Origin: Dipteronia dyeriana
Lineage: Eukaryota; Streptophyta; Magnoliopsida; Sapindales; Sapindaceae
Assembly: GCA_032871835.1 (NCBI GenBank)
Contig: CM065298.1
Location: 13,831,096 to 13,895,095 of the forward strand
Length of the DNA stretch: 64,000 nt
Reading direction: 5' to 3'
The notes below the pieces were generated by a model. The model saw only the letters and a program-made list of their open reading frames with translations. It did no database searches and had not been told where the DNA came from. Shown here one piece after another: positions 1-10,789 of the stretch; the first letter of the stretch is position 1, and the number at the start of each line of letters is the position of its first letter. The position numbers and the translations under genes are program-made.

Positions 1-402
1 GGGATAACCCTAAGTGAAACCTTCTGGTGACTATTGTCACTAAGAAACAACTGAGGTGGTGAGTATGAAACATCATTTGATGAATTTTGTGTACCGCATA
101 AGCAAAACAAAGTTTCTAAACGGAAAGATCATTCTTTGAAAGAGATGATGAATGCAATGCTGATAAGTTCTAGAGTGCCTCATAACATGTAGGGTGACGT
201 TATATTGTCTAGCAATTACCTTTTAAACAACGTGCCCCGAAAGAAAGAAGACAAGACCCCTTATGAACTATGGAAAGGAAGAAAGTCTTCCTATAAATTC
301 TTACGAATGTGGGGGTGTCTTACCAAAGTAACCGTACCTATACCTAAGAAGGTGAAAATAGGTCCGAAAATTGTTGACTACATTTTCGTTGGATATGTAT
401 AA
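1..402 (+). pseudogene. Ty1/copia integrase, C-terminal part of the core (broken)
   Basis: A plus-strand frame from about base 50 reads as the distal part of a copia integrase core: a GGEYE motif near the left edge, then LKEMMNAML, a stop codon at about base 190, SSNYLLNNVPRKK, and DKTPYELWKGRK, which is typical of the end of the rve domain in plant copia polyproteins. The segment that normally carries the third catalytic acidic residue is shortened and altered (KVSKRKDHSLKEM). The upstream part of the element (gag, protease, first half of integrase, 5' LTR) lies outside the window. It is the same element as the linker and RT that follow. The family call is firm; the gene cannot encode a working integrase. 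Confidence 0.8.
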
Positions 403-440
403 ATAATGAAAATGCAGTCAACAGTAGTGCTCATCAATTC

Positions 441-710
441 TTGGTCTATAAATCTGACATATCAGATATACACAAAAACACGATAATGGAATCTGGAAAT
501 GCAATGTTCTTTGAACATGTATTTTCATGTAAATCCAATGATGAATCAAGTTCATCCAAACGAACACATGTTGATAGTTGTGAGGACCAAGAACAAGGAA
601 ATGAAGTAGAGGATGAACCTAGACGTAGCAAAAGAGTAAGGACAGAAACGTCTTTTGATCCAGATTTTATGATCTATTTGCTAGAAGGTGAACCTCGAAC
701 TTTCAAATAA
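441..710 (+). pseudogene. copia integrase-RT linker (Glu/Ser/Arg-rich)
   Basis: This 89-codon open stretch lies between integrase and reverse transcriptase. It is rich in Ser, Glu and Asp and ends with the RRSKRVR-x-ETSFDPDFM type sequence that precedes the RT in many plant copia polyproteins. There is no catalytic domain here. It is separated from the neighbouring parts by stops or frameshifts, so it is a relic of the polyprotein rather than an independent gene. Confidence 0.65.
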
Positions 711-797
711 ACGGTAAGCTCTTTAGAATGACTTTTGTGGAAAGAGACAATTAAGAGCGAAATTGATTCCATTCTTCAAAATCATACTTAGGAATTA

Positions 798-1691
798 ATG
801 GATCTTCCTCCGGGATGTAAACCGCTAGGATCCAAATGGATTTTCAAAAGAAAGATGAAAGCAGATGGATCAATTGATAATTATAAGGCCAGACTTATAA
901 TTAAAGGTTACAATCAACGAGAAGGCCTAGACTACTTTTATACATATTCTCCTGTGATACGAATAACCTCCATTAGAATGATACTTGCAATTGCAGCTTT
1001 GCAAAATCTTGAAGCATATCAAATGGACGTGAAAACAACTTTCTTAAATGGAGATTTAGATGAAGAAATTTACATGGAACAGCCTGAGGGTTTTTCTGCT
1101 CCAGGACAAGGAAAGAAAGTCTGTAAATTGGTGAAGTCTTTATATGGTTTAAAGCAAGCACCAAAACAATAGAATGAGAAATTTGACAATGCTATGATGT
1201 CAAATGGATTTAAGATCAACGAATGTGACACATGTGTTTATGTTAAGGACACAGAAAATGACTATGTTATTGTGTGTCTTTACGTTGATGGCATGCTCAT
1301 TGTTGGTAGTAATGATAAAATGGTCAAATCTACCAAGGATATGATGAAATCAAGATTTGATATGAAAGATATGGGACCGGCTGATGTAATGTTGAGAATG
1401 AAAATCTCAAGGACATCTAACGGACTCATACTAAGTCAATCACACTATATTGACATGATTCTTGAAAAAATTAACAAAAATGATTCTGGAATTTCCAGAA
1501 CACCAGTAGATACAAATCTACATATATCCAAGAATAAGGGTGAGAGCATCTCTCAACTAGAATATTCTCGAGTGATAGGAAGTTTGATGTACTTAACAAG
1601 TTGTACAAGACTAGACATAGCGAATGCAGTCAGCAAATTAAACAGATACACGAGTAATCCAGGAGCCGATCAATCCACTACACCCATTTAA
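798..1691 (+). pseudogene. Ty1/copia reverse transcriptase (RVT_2), truncated, mutated active site
   Basis: The frame contains the hallmarks of copia RT: LPPGCKPLGSKWIFKRK, DNYKARLIIKGYNQREG, TYSPVIR, MDVKTTFLNGDLDEEIYM, and KLVKSLYGLKQAPKQ. A TAG at 1170-1172 stands where a Trp codon is usual. The same frame then continues with DTCVYVKD and the catalytic box, read here as LYVDGML instead of the usual YVDD, so one metal-binding Asp is lost. The end of RT (YSRVIGSLMYLTSCTRLDI) is recognisable, then homology stops at about 1670. The RNase H domain and 3' LTR are missing. The truncation lies close to the left end of the hAT element that follows. A non-functional relic. Confidence 0.85.
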
Positions 1692-2128
1692 TAAGCATTT
1701 TTAAATGTCAAAATAATTTTTTATCCCTATATATTTTTAAATTACAAATATATTCTTGATATTTAATTATTTTAAATGGGTTAATGAGCTATGATGGGTT
1801 GAACCATTTTACTTAACGGGTTTACCCGTAAACGACTCGAACCCAAGCCCGTTAATTTCATGTCTTGTTATCGGATGCCAACAATAACCATCCCTAAATT
1901 GTTCGAAAAATCGACCTAGGCGACGCTTGACCTTCCCGAAACAGGCCAAATCGGTTGTTCTAGGCGGGTCACTAAAAAATCGCCCGACTTGGAACGTTTT
2001 TTTGGGTTAGGCAGGTCAAAGTCGGGTTTAACCGAATAGTCGGTTTTTTTTTAAAAAAAAATTAGACGAATAAAGGGCCATATAAATACAATTTTTTTTG
2101 TCTGATTTCATTTTCTCTACCTCCACGA

Positions 2129-2398
2129 TTGAACGACTCCACCAAATCCCAAAATCCCCAAATTGAGAGATTCCCAAATCGCAACGCTAGACCCACCAAC
2201 AACCTCTCTCATCGTCGTCAATCACCATCTCTCGTCGCCGTCGAAACTCAAAAGCAAGGGTCTTCAGCCGTCGTTGCTCCTCGTCGCCAGATTGAAGTGT
2301 GGTCACCGATCGTAACAGGTTCATCTTCACAGCTCGCAGGTTCGTCGTCCAACTTGGTTTTTCTTTTGTGCCTTTTTGAGTTTTTTCATTCATTATAA
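2129..2398 (+). other. possible 5' exon or leader of the hAT element
   Basis: An open stretch of 89 codons rich in Ser, Arg, Asn and Pro (SKSQNPQI-type start, later RRQSPSLVAVE) lies just inside the left hAT end, about 2.2 kb before the recognisable transposase. No known domain is visible. Pyrimidine-rich runs and its position suggest transcribed leader sequence, but there is no proof that it is coding. It could be a chance ORF. Confidence 0.25.
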
Positions 2399-2668
2399 AA
2401 TGATTATTGACTTCTTGCTCTATACAGCTATACTTCTATAGTCTACTCAACTGTGATGGACTGATGTAGTGATGTGTGCTCTGTCACTCTGTTGTTAAAA
2501 TTTTAAATGTAAAAGTTAAAAAATTAAAATGCACCGAGACCTTGTTCTATATTAGTTATGTCATATGTGTTTATTAGTTATTACTTTATTGTTTAAGATG
2601 AAATTCATTGAAATTCATTTCAATTTTCATTATTATTTTGGCTTCCTTTACTCAAGTCTTGTTACTTT

Positions 2669-3395
2669 GGCTCAGTTTGGTATTGTTGTGCTGTGGGGAG
2701 AAGTGTTTTTGAAATTGTTGTGGGGGAAATTGCTTTTGGAATTGCTGTGGGAAGAATCAGCTGAGTGTTTGGTAAATTGATTTTCTCAAAAGTGCTGTGA
2801 GAACTAAAAACAATTTCAATGTGTTTGGTAAACTGAAATAAAAAGTGTCGTGAGTGTGTAAAATTACTAAAATGACAAAGACATCTAAATGGTACTAATG
2901 TGATATACTTTACATTTTTCTTGTTTATTTGTGTTTAGTGTTAAGTTTTATATAATTATAGTACTTTATTGAATTAATTAGCCCCATTTTTTATTCTACT
3001 TTATTTAATTAATTAGCCTCATTTATTTATTTATTTATTTATTTATTTTATTCTACTTTATTAAATTAATTATCCCATTATTTTTATACAGTTATGGCAA
3101 CATTTTTTTTCTTCAGAAATATAAGTCCATTTTTTTTTGTTAAATTTCGTTAAAGGCAAGGACAAAGTTGGAAATTTAGTAAAATTTCATTTAATATCAC
3201 TGTAGCACGTTTTCTAAAAGCCGAAGCCAAAATCCAAAATCCAAAAGCATGTATTTGTAGCTTCTCAAAAACTCAGTTGAGAGAAACTAAAAGTGACCAA
3301 AAGCACTTCCCCGCAATTTTACCAAACACCCTGTCTTAGGTCCAGAATCACTTTTGGTTCCAAAAGCAGCTGAGGAAGAAATGCCAAACTGAGCC
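2669..3395. mobile_element. Harbinger/Tourist-like MITE, copy 1
   Basis: A 727-bp non-coding element with inverted ends GGCTCAGTTTGG (left) and CCAAACTGAGCC (right), flanked by TTT on both sides. It is the same family as the copy at 62559-63304: both share the GTGCTGTGGGGAGAAGTG-type left arm, an AT-rich TTTA-repeat centre (about 3020-3050) and the CCAAAAGCACTTCCCC-type right arm. The second copy has a clean TTA duplication, which points to PIF/Harbinger. It sits inside the 5' part of the hAT element, so it inserted later. Confidence 0.8.
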
Positions 3396-4595
3396 TTTGT
3401 TAGTTAGATCTCAGGAGCTCTTTGCTATTATACTTGTCTTCTTCTTCTTTCGGTTATCAATCTAAATAGGCTTTGGGGTTTCAATTGTGCATTCAAGTAA
3501 TTCAAGTTTGATTTACTATCAAATATCCAAGTAAGCTGTTAGATTGGTAGAATTACCGAATTAGATTGCCCATAATTTGAAGTTTGAAGCAAAAATGTAG
3601 AATATAACAAGCTGTGAATATTTGGGAAGTGGAAAAATTTTGCTCATAAAATGCTCTATGCAAATTTGTCTCCATATACTTCTGTCTTTGTTTGTTTTCT
3701 TTTATTCTTTTTTACCACTCACTTCACTTCTTTGTTTGTTTTCTTTTATTCTTTGTTACCACTCACTTCACTCCATCCCACCCATGCACCATTACATGCA
3801 TAAACATAAATTAAATTAAATCTCTCGCCAAATTTATACAAGGATTGGTTGCTGAACCTCTTGCTCTATCCTAGAGAACCCATTGAGCTATCCCTTGGAG
3901 CATTCTTGCTTTGTATGTGCTAACATTTGGGTTTTGGTAGGGATAATTCCTTATAGAAGAAACTAATCTCATAGTATTCTTGTTATTATTTGTCGTATCT
4001 GCTGAGCTAATTTACTGTCAATCTTAATTAGGTAAAATATCGTCGTGTGTTGATGTTAAAATCTTGTTATTGGTATTAAAAATGTATGGCCATGAATGGT
4101 GATGGCATTTAGTTTTCTGACCAGAAAACTAGTTTTCAAAATTGCACGCGAGTGTGTTTTTGCAAGCCTTTTGTTTTCTTACTTCTCTTATGTAAGCTAA
4201 TTGTCACTATGCTGCGTGCGCTGATGTTCGTGCTGGGCTGCTAATTTTTTATATTATATGCCACGACTCCACTCAAGTAATTTTCACTTTACCTATTTTG
4301 TGAGCTATTGAATGTTCTGATGGTAGCTGTCCAACTTGAACGTTGTTGTTTACTTGCTATGAGTTCTTTTTAGTTTTTTATGGATTTTAGGGCTTCTATT
4401 AATTACTTTGTCCGACTTGGCATGTTAATTTAATCATTGTGCTCACATAATAGAGGGGCACTTTTTATCTAAATTGTTGGTTCTCTTTGTACCATTTACT
4501 TAGGTTGGAAGTAGAGCCAATGGACTTGGTTATATGTTTAGATATTGCTTCCACTGTTAATGAATTTTCTCATCTAATTCATAATTTATCTAGAC
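3396..4595. other. non-coding 5' region of the hAT element
   Basis: AT-rich sequence between the MITE and the transposase. A diverged 50-bp tandem duplication of a T-rich segment occurs at about 3680-3775 (the TTTGTTTGTTTTCTTTTATTCTT motif recurs, in shorter form, within it). I see no convincing coding exon. It probably contains an intron or leader of the transposase gene. Confidence 0.4.
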
Positions 4596-7065
4596 ATGAG
4601 TTCCTTACCCGATAGTCAAGCCGCTCCTAATGCCATCGGTAATGTTAATGTATCTTCGGGTGCCTTTAACGCCACTTCGGTTACAGTCGGAAGAAAACGG
4701 AAATCCAATGATGTTGGGTGGAAGTTTAGAATCTTGATTGATGAGAATAATCAAGATAAAGTGAAATGCATTTTGTATGAAAAGGCTTTTTCTGGGGGGT
4801 TTACTGTTTGACAGAACATATTGCCAACATACAAGGAAATGTTGCGCCATCGAAAGACATCAATTGATATGCAGCTGAAGTGTGGACAAGCAATAATGGA
4901 TGCAAAAAATAAGAAAAAAGAAGAAGAGTTAAAAGCTAAGGTGAATATTAGTTGTAAAGAAGATTCAGAGGAAATTGAAGGGTTAGGGCATAGAAAAACC
5001 TCCATCTTCTTGGCCCTATGGATAAATTTGCTAATCATATCAACCCTAATTCCTCCGCCTCTGGAAAGAATGGAAATACTATGAAGCAACAGTTTCTCAA
5101 TGATACCATCCTTAAAGAGAGGACACATGTTACTCAAAGATATGTGGTCAAATGGGTGTATCAAGCGGACATTCCTTTTAATACCATTGATAATGATTGT
5201 TTCTTGCAAATGGTAGAGGCGATAGGTCGATTTGGACCTAGCTTCAAACCTCCAAGTCAATGGCAATTGAGGGAACCACTACTGAAGGAGGAGTTTGAAA
5301 CAACCAAAGAGGCACTAAAAAAACAAGAACAATCATGGAAAGTTGATAGGTGCTTAATTATGATGGATGCTTGGACGAATAGGAAAAGGAGAAGCATTAT
5401 GAATTTGTGTTTGAATTGCAAGGAAGGTACGACTTTCCTTTCCTCCAAAGATAGTTCCGCTGAGGCACATACAGGTGAAAACATTTTTAAATATGTGTTA
5501 AGTGCGATTGAAGAAATTGGCTCTAAAAATGTTGTTCAAGTGGTTACCGACAATGCCTCCAACAATATGGCGGCAACGAAGATGTTAAAGGTGAATATGC
5601 CACATATATTTTGGAGCTCGTGTGCTACTCACACCATTAACCTCATGCTTGAAGGTATTGGTAAGCTACCAAAATTCAAAAATACACTTGAGGAAGCTAA
5701 GAGTTTCACTATCTTCATTTATGCCCACCACACGACATTAGCGTTAATGAGGACATTTACAAGGAAGAGGGACATAGTGAGGCCGGGAGTTACTAGGTTT
5801 GCTTCGGCTTTCTTAACATTGCAATCTTTGTTGGAGAAAAAAGATAAATTGAGGGCACTGTTTACTAGCACCGATTGGGAGAAATGCAAATGGTCAAAGA
5901 GTGTCAAAGGGAAAGCGGCCTACAACACTGTATTGAGTACAATATTTTGGAATGGTGTGAAATATTGCTTGAGGGTTTTTTCTCCTTAGTGAGAGTGCTT
6001 CGATTAGTTGACGGGGACCGAAAGCCATAGATTAGAGAAAGGTTGAAAAATGTTGAGAGTAATTACCGGCCAATATTAGATATTACTGATGAGAAATCCA
6101 AAGGTCGGCTTGATTCTCCATTACATTTGGCCGCCTATGTATTAAATCCCAACTATTTCTTCAATGGGCCAACTTCAAGCATTTATACTACTGAAGTTTC
6201 TAATGGGCTTTGTAGTTTTGCGAAGATTTTATATCCCGATGACATTGAAAAGCAAAACCTCTTTGTGAATATTGAGTTTGGGAAGTATTTAAACAAAGAA
6301 GGTCCTTTCAGAAGGCCATTGGCATTGAAAGGATGTGAGAAGAATGATGAGTTCTACAATCCAGGTAATCAAAGTAAATTTTAATTGTTTCATTTGTTTT
6401 TAGTTTTTATGTTTCAGTCATTAGTATTTTTTTTAAAGCTTATGTATTTTACTCTTTGAATGTGCTAACTTTCGATTCCAACGTTTTTGATATAGTAACT
6501 TGGTGGACTAACTATAGATCTGAAACACCAAACTTGTAAACAATCGCAAAAAGGATCTCTCCTTAACAACTAGTCATCCGATTGTGAAAGAAATTGGAGC
6601 ACGTTTGAGGGGATACGTTATTATATTAGATTTATAGATTATTAGTAAATTGAATATTAATACCTACTTAACTAGTTAGTTACTTTTAATTGTAAATATC
6701 TACTCATTTTACTTTGATTTAGATACATACGAAGAAAATGAATCGACTTGATACGAATCGGTTGAACAATCTAGTATACGTCCAATTTAATTCTAGATTG
6801 ATGGACAAGAGAAAAAGGGGGACCGATAATAAGGTAGATATACTACTAGCAAATGATGCTAGTAATGCACAATGATGGATTGTTGATGATGGTGATGATG
6901 AAGTCGTCGGGGATATATGATGGTGAAATGAGAGATCTTGAATATGATTTTCAATCCGACAATGATACGGTCGAAGAAAATATTGAGTTTGAATCCGATG
7001 ATGACGTTATCTTTCAATTGGATGAATATGTAGTGGAAGTCGAAACATTAGAAACTCTATCTTAG
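4596..7065 (+). pseudogene. hAT transposase relic (BED finger, DUF659, C-terminal dimerisation region)
   Basis: Three pieces in order. 4596-4811 begins with ATG and holds a degraded BED zinc-finger (DVGWKFR, KVKCILYEKAFSGGF; one expected Cys is lost), followed by a stop and charged Lys/Glu sequence. 5018-5989 is the best-preserved part, 323 codons of DUF659-type hAT transposase (IPFNTIDNDCF, IMMDAWTNRKRRSIMN, VVQVVTDNASNN, FWSSCATHTINLML, RPGVTRFASAFLTL). 6043-6384 holds SPLHLAAYVLNPNYFF, typical of the segment before the dimerisation domain. Homology resumes after about 6497 (TWWTNYRSETPNL) and again after about 6725 (NRLDTNRLNNLVYVQFN), which suggests two introns. The end is acidic (about 6890-7065). 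Stops and frameshifts make it inactive. Transposase would cut and re-insert the element; this copy cannot. Confidence 0.85.
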
Positions 7066-7479
7066 ATATTTTGATTTAATTTTGATTTGTTTTTGCAACT
7101 TTGAATGTCTAATACTTTGTGATTGAATTTCATTCGGCTTTGTGGATTTGGACTATATTCATTATTTTGGTGCTTTTGTATTGGAATATTGGACTATGTT
7201 TATTATTTTGATGATTTTGTTGTTGGAATATTAGATTGCAAAATTGACAATTTATGATTGGATTTCATTGGATTTTATAGATATGGACTAGATGTTATGA
7301 TTTTGATTGAATTTGGTCATACAATGAGTTTTATTATTAGTTTTATAGAATTATAAGTAGGAAATAAAATAAAATTAGCCGCCTAGAAATTTGTCTAGAC
7401 GCTATCTAGACCGTCTAGGTATTAGGCGCTGGTCTACCACCCGACTAACGCCCAGTGTTTACTAGAACACAATTTAGTA

Positions 7480-8240
7480 TTGAATGAATATCAATTGATT
7501 GCATTTTATCGGGCCCATATTCCATAATTGTATTGATATAAAATGCAAGTAAGAAAAAATCCTCCATAAAATTGTACATTTGCATTGATACACACTCCTA
7601 AGTCTTAAGTACAAATATATAAAATATTAAACGGACCTAACTAAGCTAAGGTGCATCTTTGCCAATTCATTTTTCTTTGAAAACAAGAATGGATCTTAAA
7701 TCCAATAAAATACATTGATTTAGTTTTACATATGTGGGAATATATATTACATTTAGATTAGTAATATATATCTTAATTCTTACATGTATTACTTTTATTT
7801 TCTATTAGTATGTGATACTGTCTGTAATTTGGAAGTATTATCAAGTAATAATTAAGATTTTGTCCCGAAATTTAAGTAAGAAAAATGGATTATAAATTCA
7901 TTAAATCCAAATTATTTGTAATAATCGATATATCTTTAATCGGTTTCTATATATATGAAACAAATTATTGGAGAGGCAAATTATCCTAATTATCTGTTTC
8001 AAGTTATTTTTGATGTAGGACACTTTTGAGAGACTGTTGCCGAGAACCGAAACCAGAGCTCTTTCTTCCTCTCTTTCTTCCTGCCTTATTATATACCTTT
8101 CATTTGACAGTAATATCTCTCATCCTTTATTCATCACCAAGCGCACATAAAATGCAAAAAACAAGTGCTATGTCTCATATGTTTGACTAGGTATAAAATG
8201 CAACAAACAAGTGCTATGTCTCATATGTTTGACTAGGTAT
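7480..8240 (+). repeat. dispersed repeat block, copy 1 (order A-B-C)
   Basis: Three blocks recur at 28140-29030 in the same orientation but another order. A: 7480-7620 matches about 28585-28720 (share ATTGATATAAAAT, GCATTGATACA). B: 7706-7960 matches about 28140-28400 (share AATACATTGATTTAGTTTTA, ATTACTTTTATTTTCTATTA). C: 8050-8240 matches about 28865-29005 (share CCTGCCTTATTATATACC, CATTTGACAGTAAT). No coding potential was seen. It may derive from one ancestral non-coding locus near the peroxidase relic or from an unrecognised non-autonomous element. Confidence 0.7.
8148..8239. repeat. 46-bp tandem duplication
   Basis: Two adjacent units of 46 bp (8148-8193, 8194-8239) that differ at very few positions; each contains ACAAGTGCTATGTCTCATAT. 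The homologous block C at about 28950-28997 has only one unit, so the duplication arose in this copy. Confidence 0.9.
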
Positions 8241-8388
8241 CTATAATTGGTATTTGACTTCTGAGATCTGGAGCAGTAAAAAAACCATTCTCATAGATTT
8301 TTTTCCGTTTTATCCGCTTAAAATAAAAGTTTGATTTTATCATTTTTGGGATATGAGAAATCAACGTTTTTTAATTCGAACATTATAG

Positions 8389-8548
8389 TCAATAAAGGCG
8401 TAGCTCAGTTGGTAGATAAAAGATTTTGTGTCTTGGACAAATAATTCCCAGATCAGCGGTTCAAATCTTATAAATGGTAAAACCTTTAAAAAAAATTACC
8501 TAATCCTGGATTAATAGATATTGTCAACAAAAAAAAAAATCAAATCCA
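8389..8548 (+). mobile_element. tRNA-derived SINE-like element
   Basis: The head contains a pol III A-box-like sequence (GCGTAGCTCAGTTGG, 8398-8412) and a B-box-like sequence (GGTTCAAATCT, 8458-8468) at tRNA-like spacing. The 3' side ends in an A-rich tail (8528-8539). Similar short flanks, AACATTATAG at 8379-8388 and AACATTACAA at 8549-8558, look like an imperfect target duplication. It cannot be a functional tRNA because the arms do not pair well. Alternative: a decayed tRNA pseudogene. Confidence 0.5.
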
Positions 8549-9734
8549 AACATTACAAAACTTCAGTCCTCACTTAGTTACGTCCTGGTATATATTTGAT
8601 AATTTCATACATGTGTATCAAAAACTGTCGAGGTCAATCATGGTGTCCGCGGGCCAAATTTCATATAATTAGATAAACGGCAATAATAATTCTGAGATGA
8701 AAATATAACATTTGAAAGCAATAATGGATTGTTCTTCAAAAATTTGTACTATGTCCCTTATACCTTTTTTTGGGTATTACCCCTTAAACTCTCATAAATT
8801 GATAAAAGCTGACTGTAGATGCCTTTTTACGGGAGACAATAAACAAAAGTGTTTGTCAATAAACGAAAGTTTGAGGGGTTTAGTGTCGAAAAAAATACAG
8901 GAGGTATAATGCAAATTTGAAAGAGTTTAGGAGTTATCAATGTCAATTAGCCTTATTATTATTATTATTATTATTATTCTTACTATTAATGTAAAATGTG
9001 TTAAATTCATGATACAATCCTGAATTGTATCTTAATCTTAAATAGTTATTTTGAATTATAAATAAATTAAATATATCTTAATTTGTTTTCTAATAGAAAA
9101 TAGAGTAAGTATTTTTTGTTGAAGAATTACAAAAACTACTGCAATAGTACTATTGGGACCTAATGCACATGATGAGATTTGAACCTCCATTACTTATGCG
9201 AAAGGGATATGCACTATCAACTCTACTAAAAGGTGATATGTAAAAACAAAGTAAGAGGTCGTTTTTTTTTATCGAAAGATTGAATAATTATGAATTTTAC
9301 TGAAAAATGAATAGTGACTGAAATCTGAATCTGAATGTCATATTTGTTTTTTTTATTATTATTATCATATATGAATAGAATGTCAACTTTCTTGTTCTTA
9401 AAATATAAAATGTTTTAAAAATAAATATCTAACATGTATATTCTTGTTACTATTAATTGCTATGTATTATCATTTTATATGATATAAATAACTAAATAAA
9501 AATAATTTATCAAATCTTAAACCTTTTTTATGTAATAATTGCAATCTATTATTCATGATTAAGATATGATAATTAATTGCTTGAAAAAAATAGGATAAAT
9601 AATTATTTAGAAAAGGTTTTTATTTTTATTTTATTTTTTAAGTTTCAACGACGGTGTTAAAGTTACAATGTGATTAATGTATTTTTTTAGAAGTTTATCA
9701 TAAGTAATAAGGTAAAAGAAATAAATGTGAACAA
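8549..9734. other. AT-rich non-coding region
   Basis: No supported gene. It contains a short (TTA)n microsatellite at about 8951-8978. A minus-strand B-box-like match (GGAGGTTCAAATC, reading 9191 back to 9179) with surrounding sequence like the head of a plant SINE lies at about 9155-9240 but has no clear tail or target duplication. The remainder is simple AT-rich sequence. Confidence 0.5.
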
Positions 9735-9744
9735 TATAAAATTA

Positions 9745-9850
9745 GTGGAAATGTTGAGAAATGTCATCTTTTTTATCGTGTGTTGTGATGATGTCACCCT
9801 TTTAATAACTTAAGTTTAAAATACACCTATTATGGTGAACTACCCAAATT
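9745..9850 (+). repeat. left terminal inverted repeat of the MULE
   Basis: Aligned by eye with the reverse complement of 18290-18399: shared blocks AAATG-CA-TCTTT, GTGTTGTG, an AT-rich step, then AAGTTTAAAATRCACC. About 70 percent similarity with small gaps. The extreme ends (GTGGAAATG left, GGGCTCGGAAAAT right) are less similar than the inner blocks. The repeat also overlaps the likely promoter of the transposase gene. Confidence 0.75.
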
Positions 9851-10215
9851 GCCCCTAAACTTTAATTTTTAAAAAACAACTTTCTGAACTGGTTGGTATC
9901 TCCCAAAAAAAAATTGTCTTAAAAACTTGACTCTCTCTCTAAAAAAGTTGTCTATCTCCAGATTATGCACTAGAAGGTAACAAATATTTATGATCTTCAC
10001 TTAAATTTCTTTTATGCATTTCAGATATTTTGTATTCATTTCTGTGTGGGTTAACAATGTATCCATTTCAGATTATGCACTAGAATGTATGAAAATTGAA
10101 AACATCCGTGCTTTTTTCTTGTGTGAACGAGGATATTTAAAGATGAATCGATCTTATTTTATATTGGAACGAGCTTTTGTTTAGTTTGAAAACAGCTTGA
10201 TTATTTGAAAAAAAT

Positions 10216-10700
10216 GCTCGACAAAAAAATGCTCGATCCCTTAGGAAAAGTTCTCGATCCCTGGATAAAAATTCTCGAACCGTTATAAAAGTTCTCGATA
10301 ATTTGACAAATAATCTCGATCCCTTAAAAAATTTCTCGATCCCTTATTAAAAGTTCTCGATAATTTGACAAATATTCTTGATCCCTTAAAAAAGTTCTCG
10401 AACCGTTAGAAAAGTTATTGATCCCTTAGAAAAAGTTCTCGATCTCTTGATAAAAGTTCTCGATCCCTTGATAAAAGTTCTCGATAATTTGACAAATATT
10501 CTCGATCTCTAAAAAAAAATTCTCGAACCGTTAGAAATGTTCTCGATCCCTTATAAAAAGTACTCGATCCATTTGAAAAAAGCTCGATCACTTAGAAAAC
10601 GTTCTCGATCCCTTTCCAGAAAGCTCGATCCGTTTTTAAATGTTCTCGATCCATTACAAAAAAAACTCGATTCCGAAGAACATGTTCTCGATCCGTTACA
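10216..10700. repeat. tandem array of ~24 CTCGATC units (left array)
   Basis: About 24 units of 19-22 bp with consensus TTCTCGATCCCTTAGAAAA. Variants include CTCGAACCGTT and CTCGATAATTTGACAAA, and these recur in the same order, showing a higher-order pattern. It lies in a predicted 5' intron of the transposase gene: donor AAG/GTAACA at 9976/9977, acceptor TTTTCACAG ending at 10785. The same unit family, in the same absolute orientation, forms the right array at 17170-17976. A short ORF through the array is a by-product of the period, not a gene. Confidence 0.9.
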
Positions 10701-10789
10701 GTTGAGAAATATTTGTAATTCTTAGTAATTGTAAAAGTAATTTTTTTTATTTGTTAATAATTGTTTGTGATGATGATTTTCACAGGACA

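Larger units (their letters stand above)
1897..7470 (+). mobile_element. hAT-superfamily DNA transposon, degenerate
   Basis: The element is defined by the hAT transposase relic inside it and by similar ends. The left end has GTTCGAAAAATCG at about 1901 and CTAGGCG-type subterminal motifs (CTAGGCGG at 1960-1967). The right end carries inverted versions (CCGCCTAG at 7379-7386) and terminates near TTTACTAGAACAC at 7459-7470. The same terminal motif closes the shorter derivative at 38565-39475, which supports the right boundary. I could not find a clean 8-bp target duplication, so the outer limits are uncertain by a few tens of bases. A Harbinger-like MITE (2669-3395) has inserted into its 5' untranslated part. 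Confidence 0.6.

Noticed and set aside
8398..8470. Functional tRNA gene
   Set aside because: A- and B-box-like motifs are present, but the stems do not pair and an A-rich tail with flanking repeats follows, which fits a SINE better.
10537..10725. Basic 62-codon ORF with KKARSLRKRSRSLS
   Set aside because: It is translated from the 20-bp tandem array; the periodic residues come from the repeat, and the region is a predicted intron.
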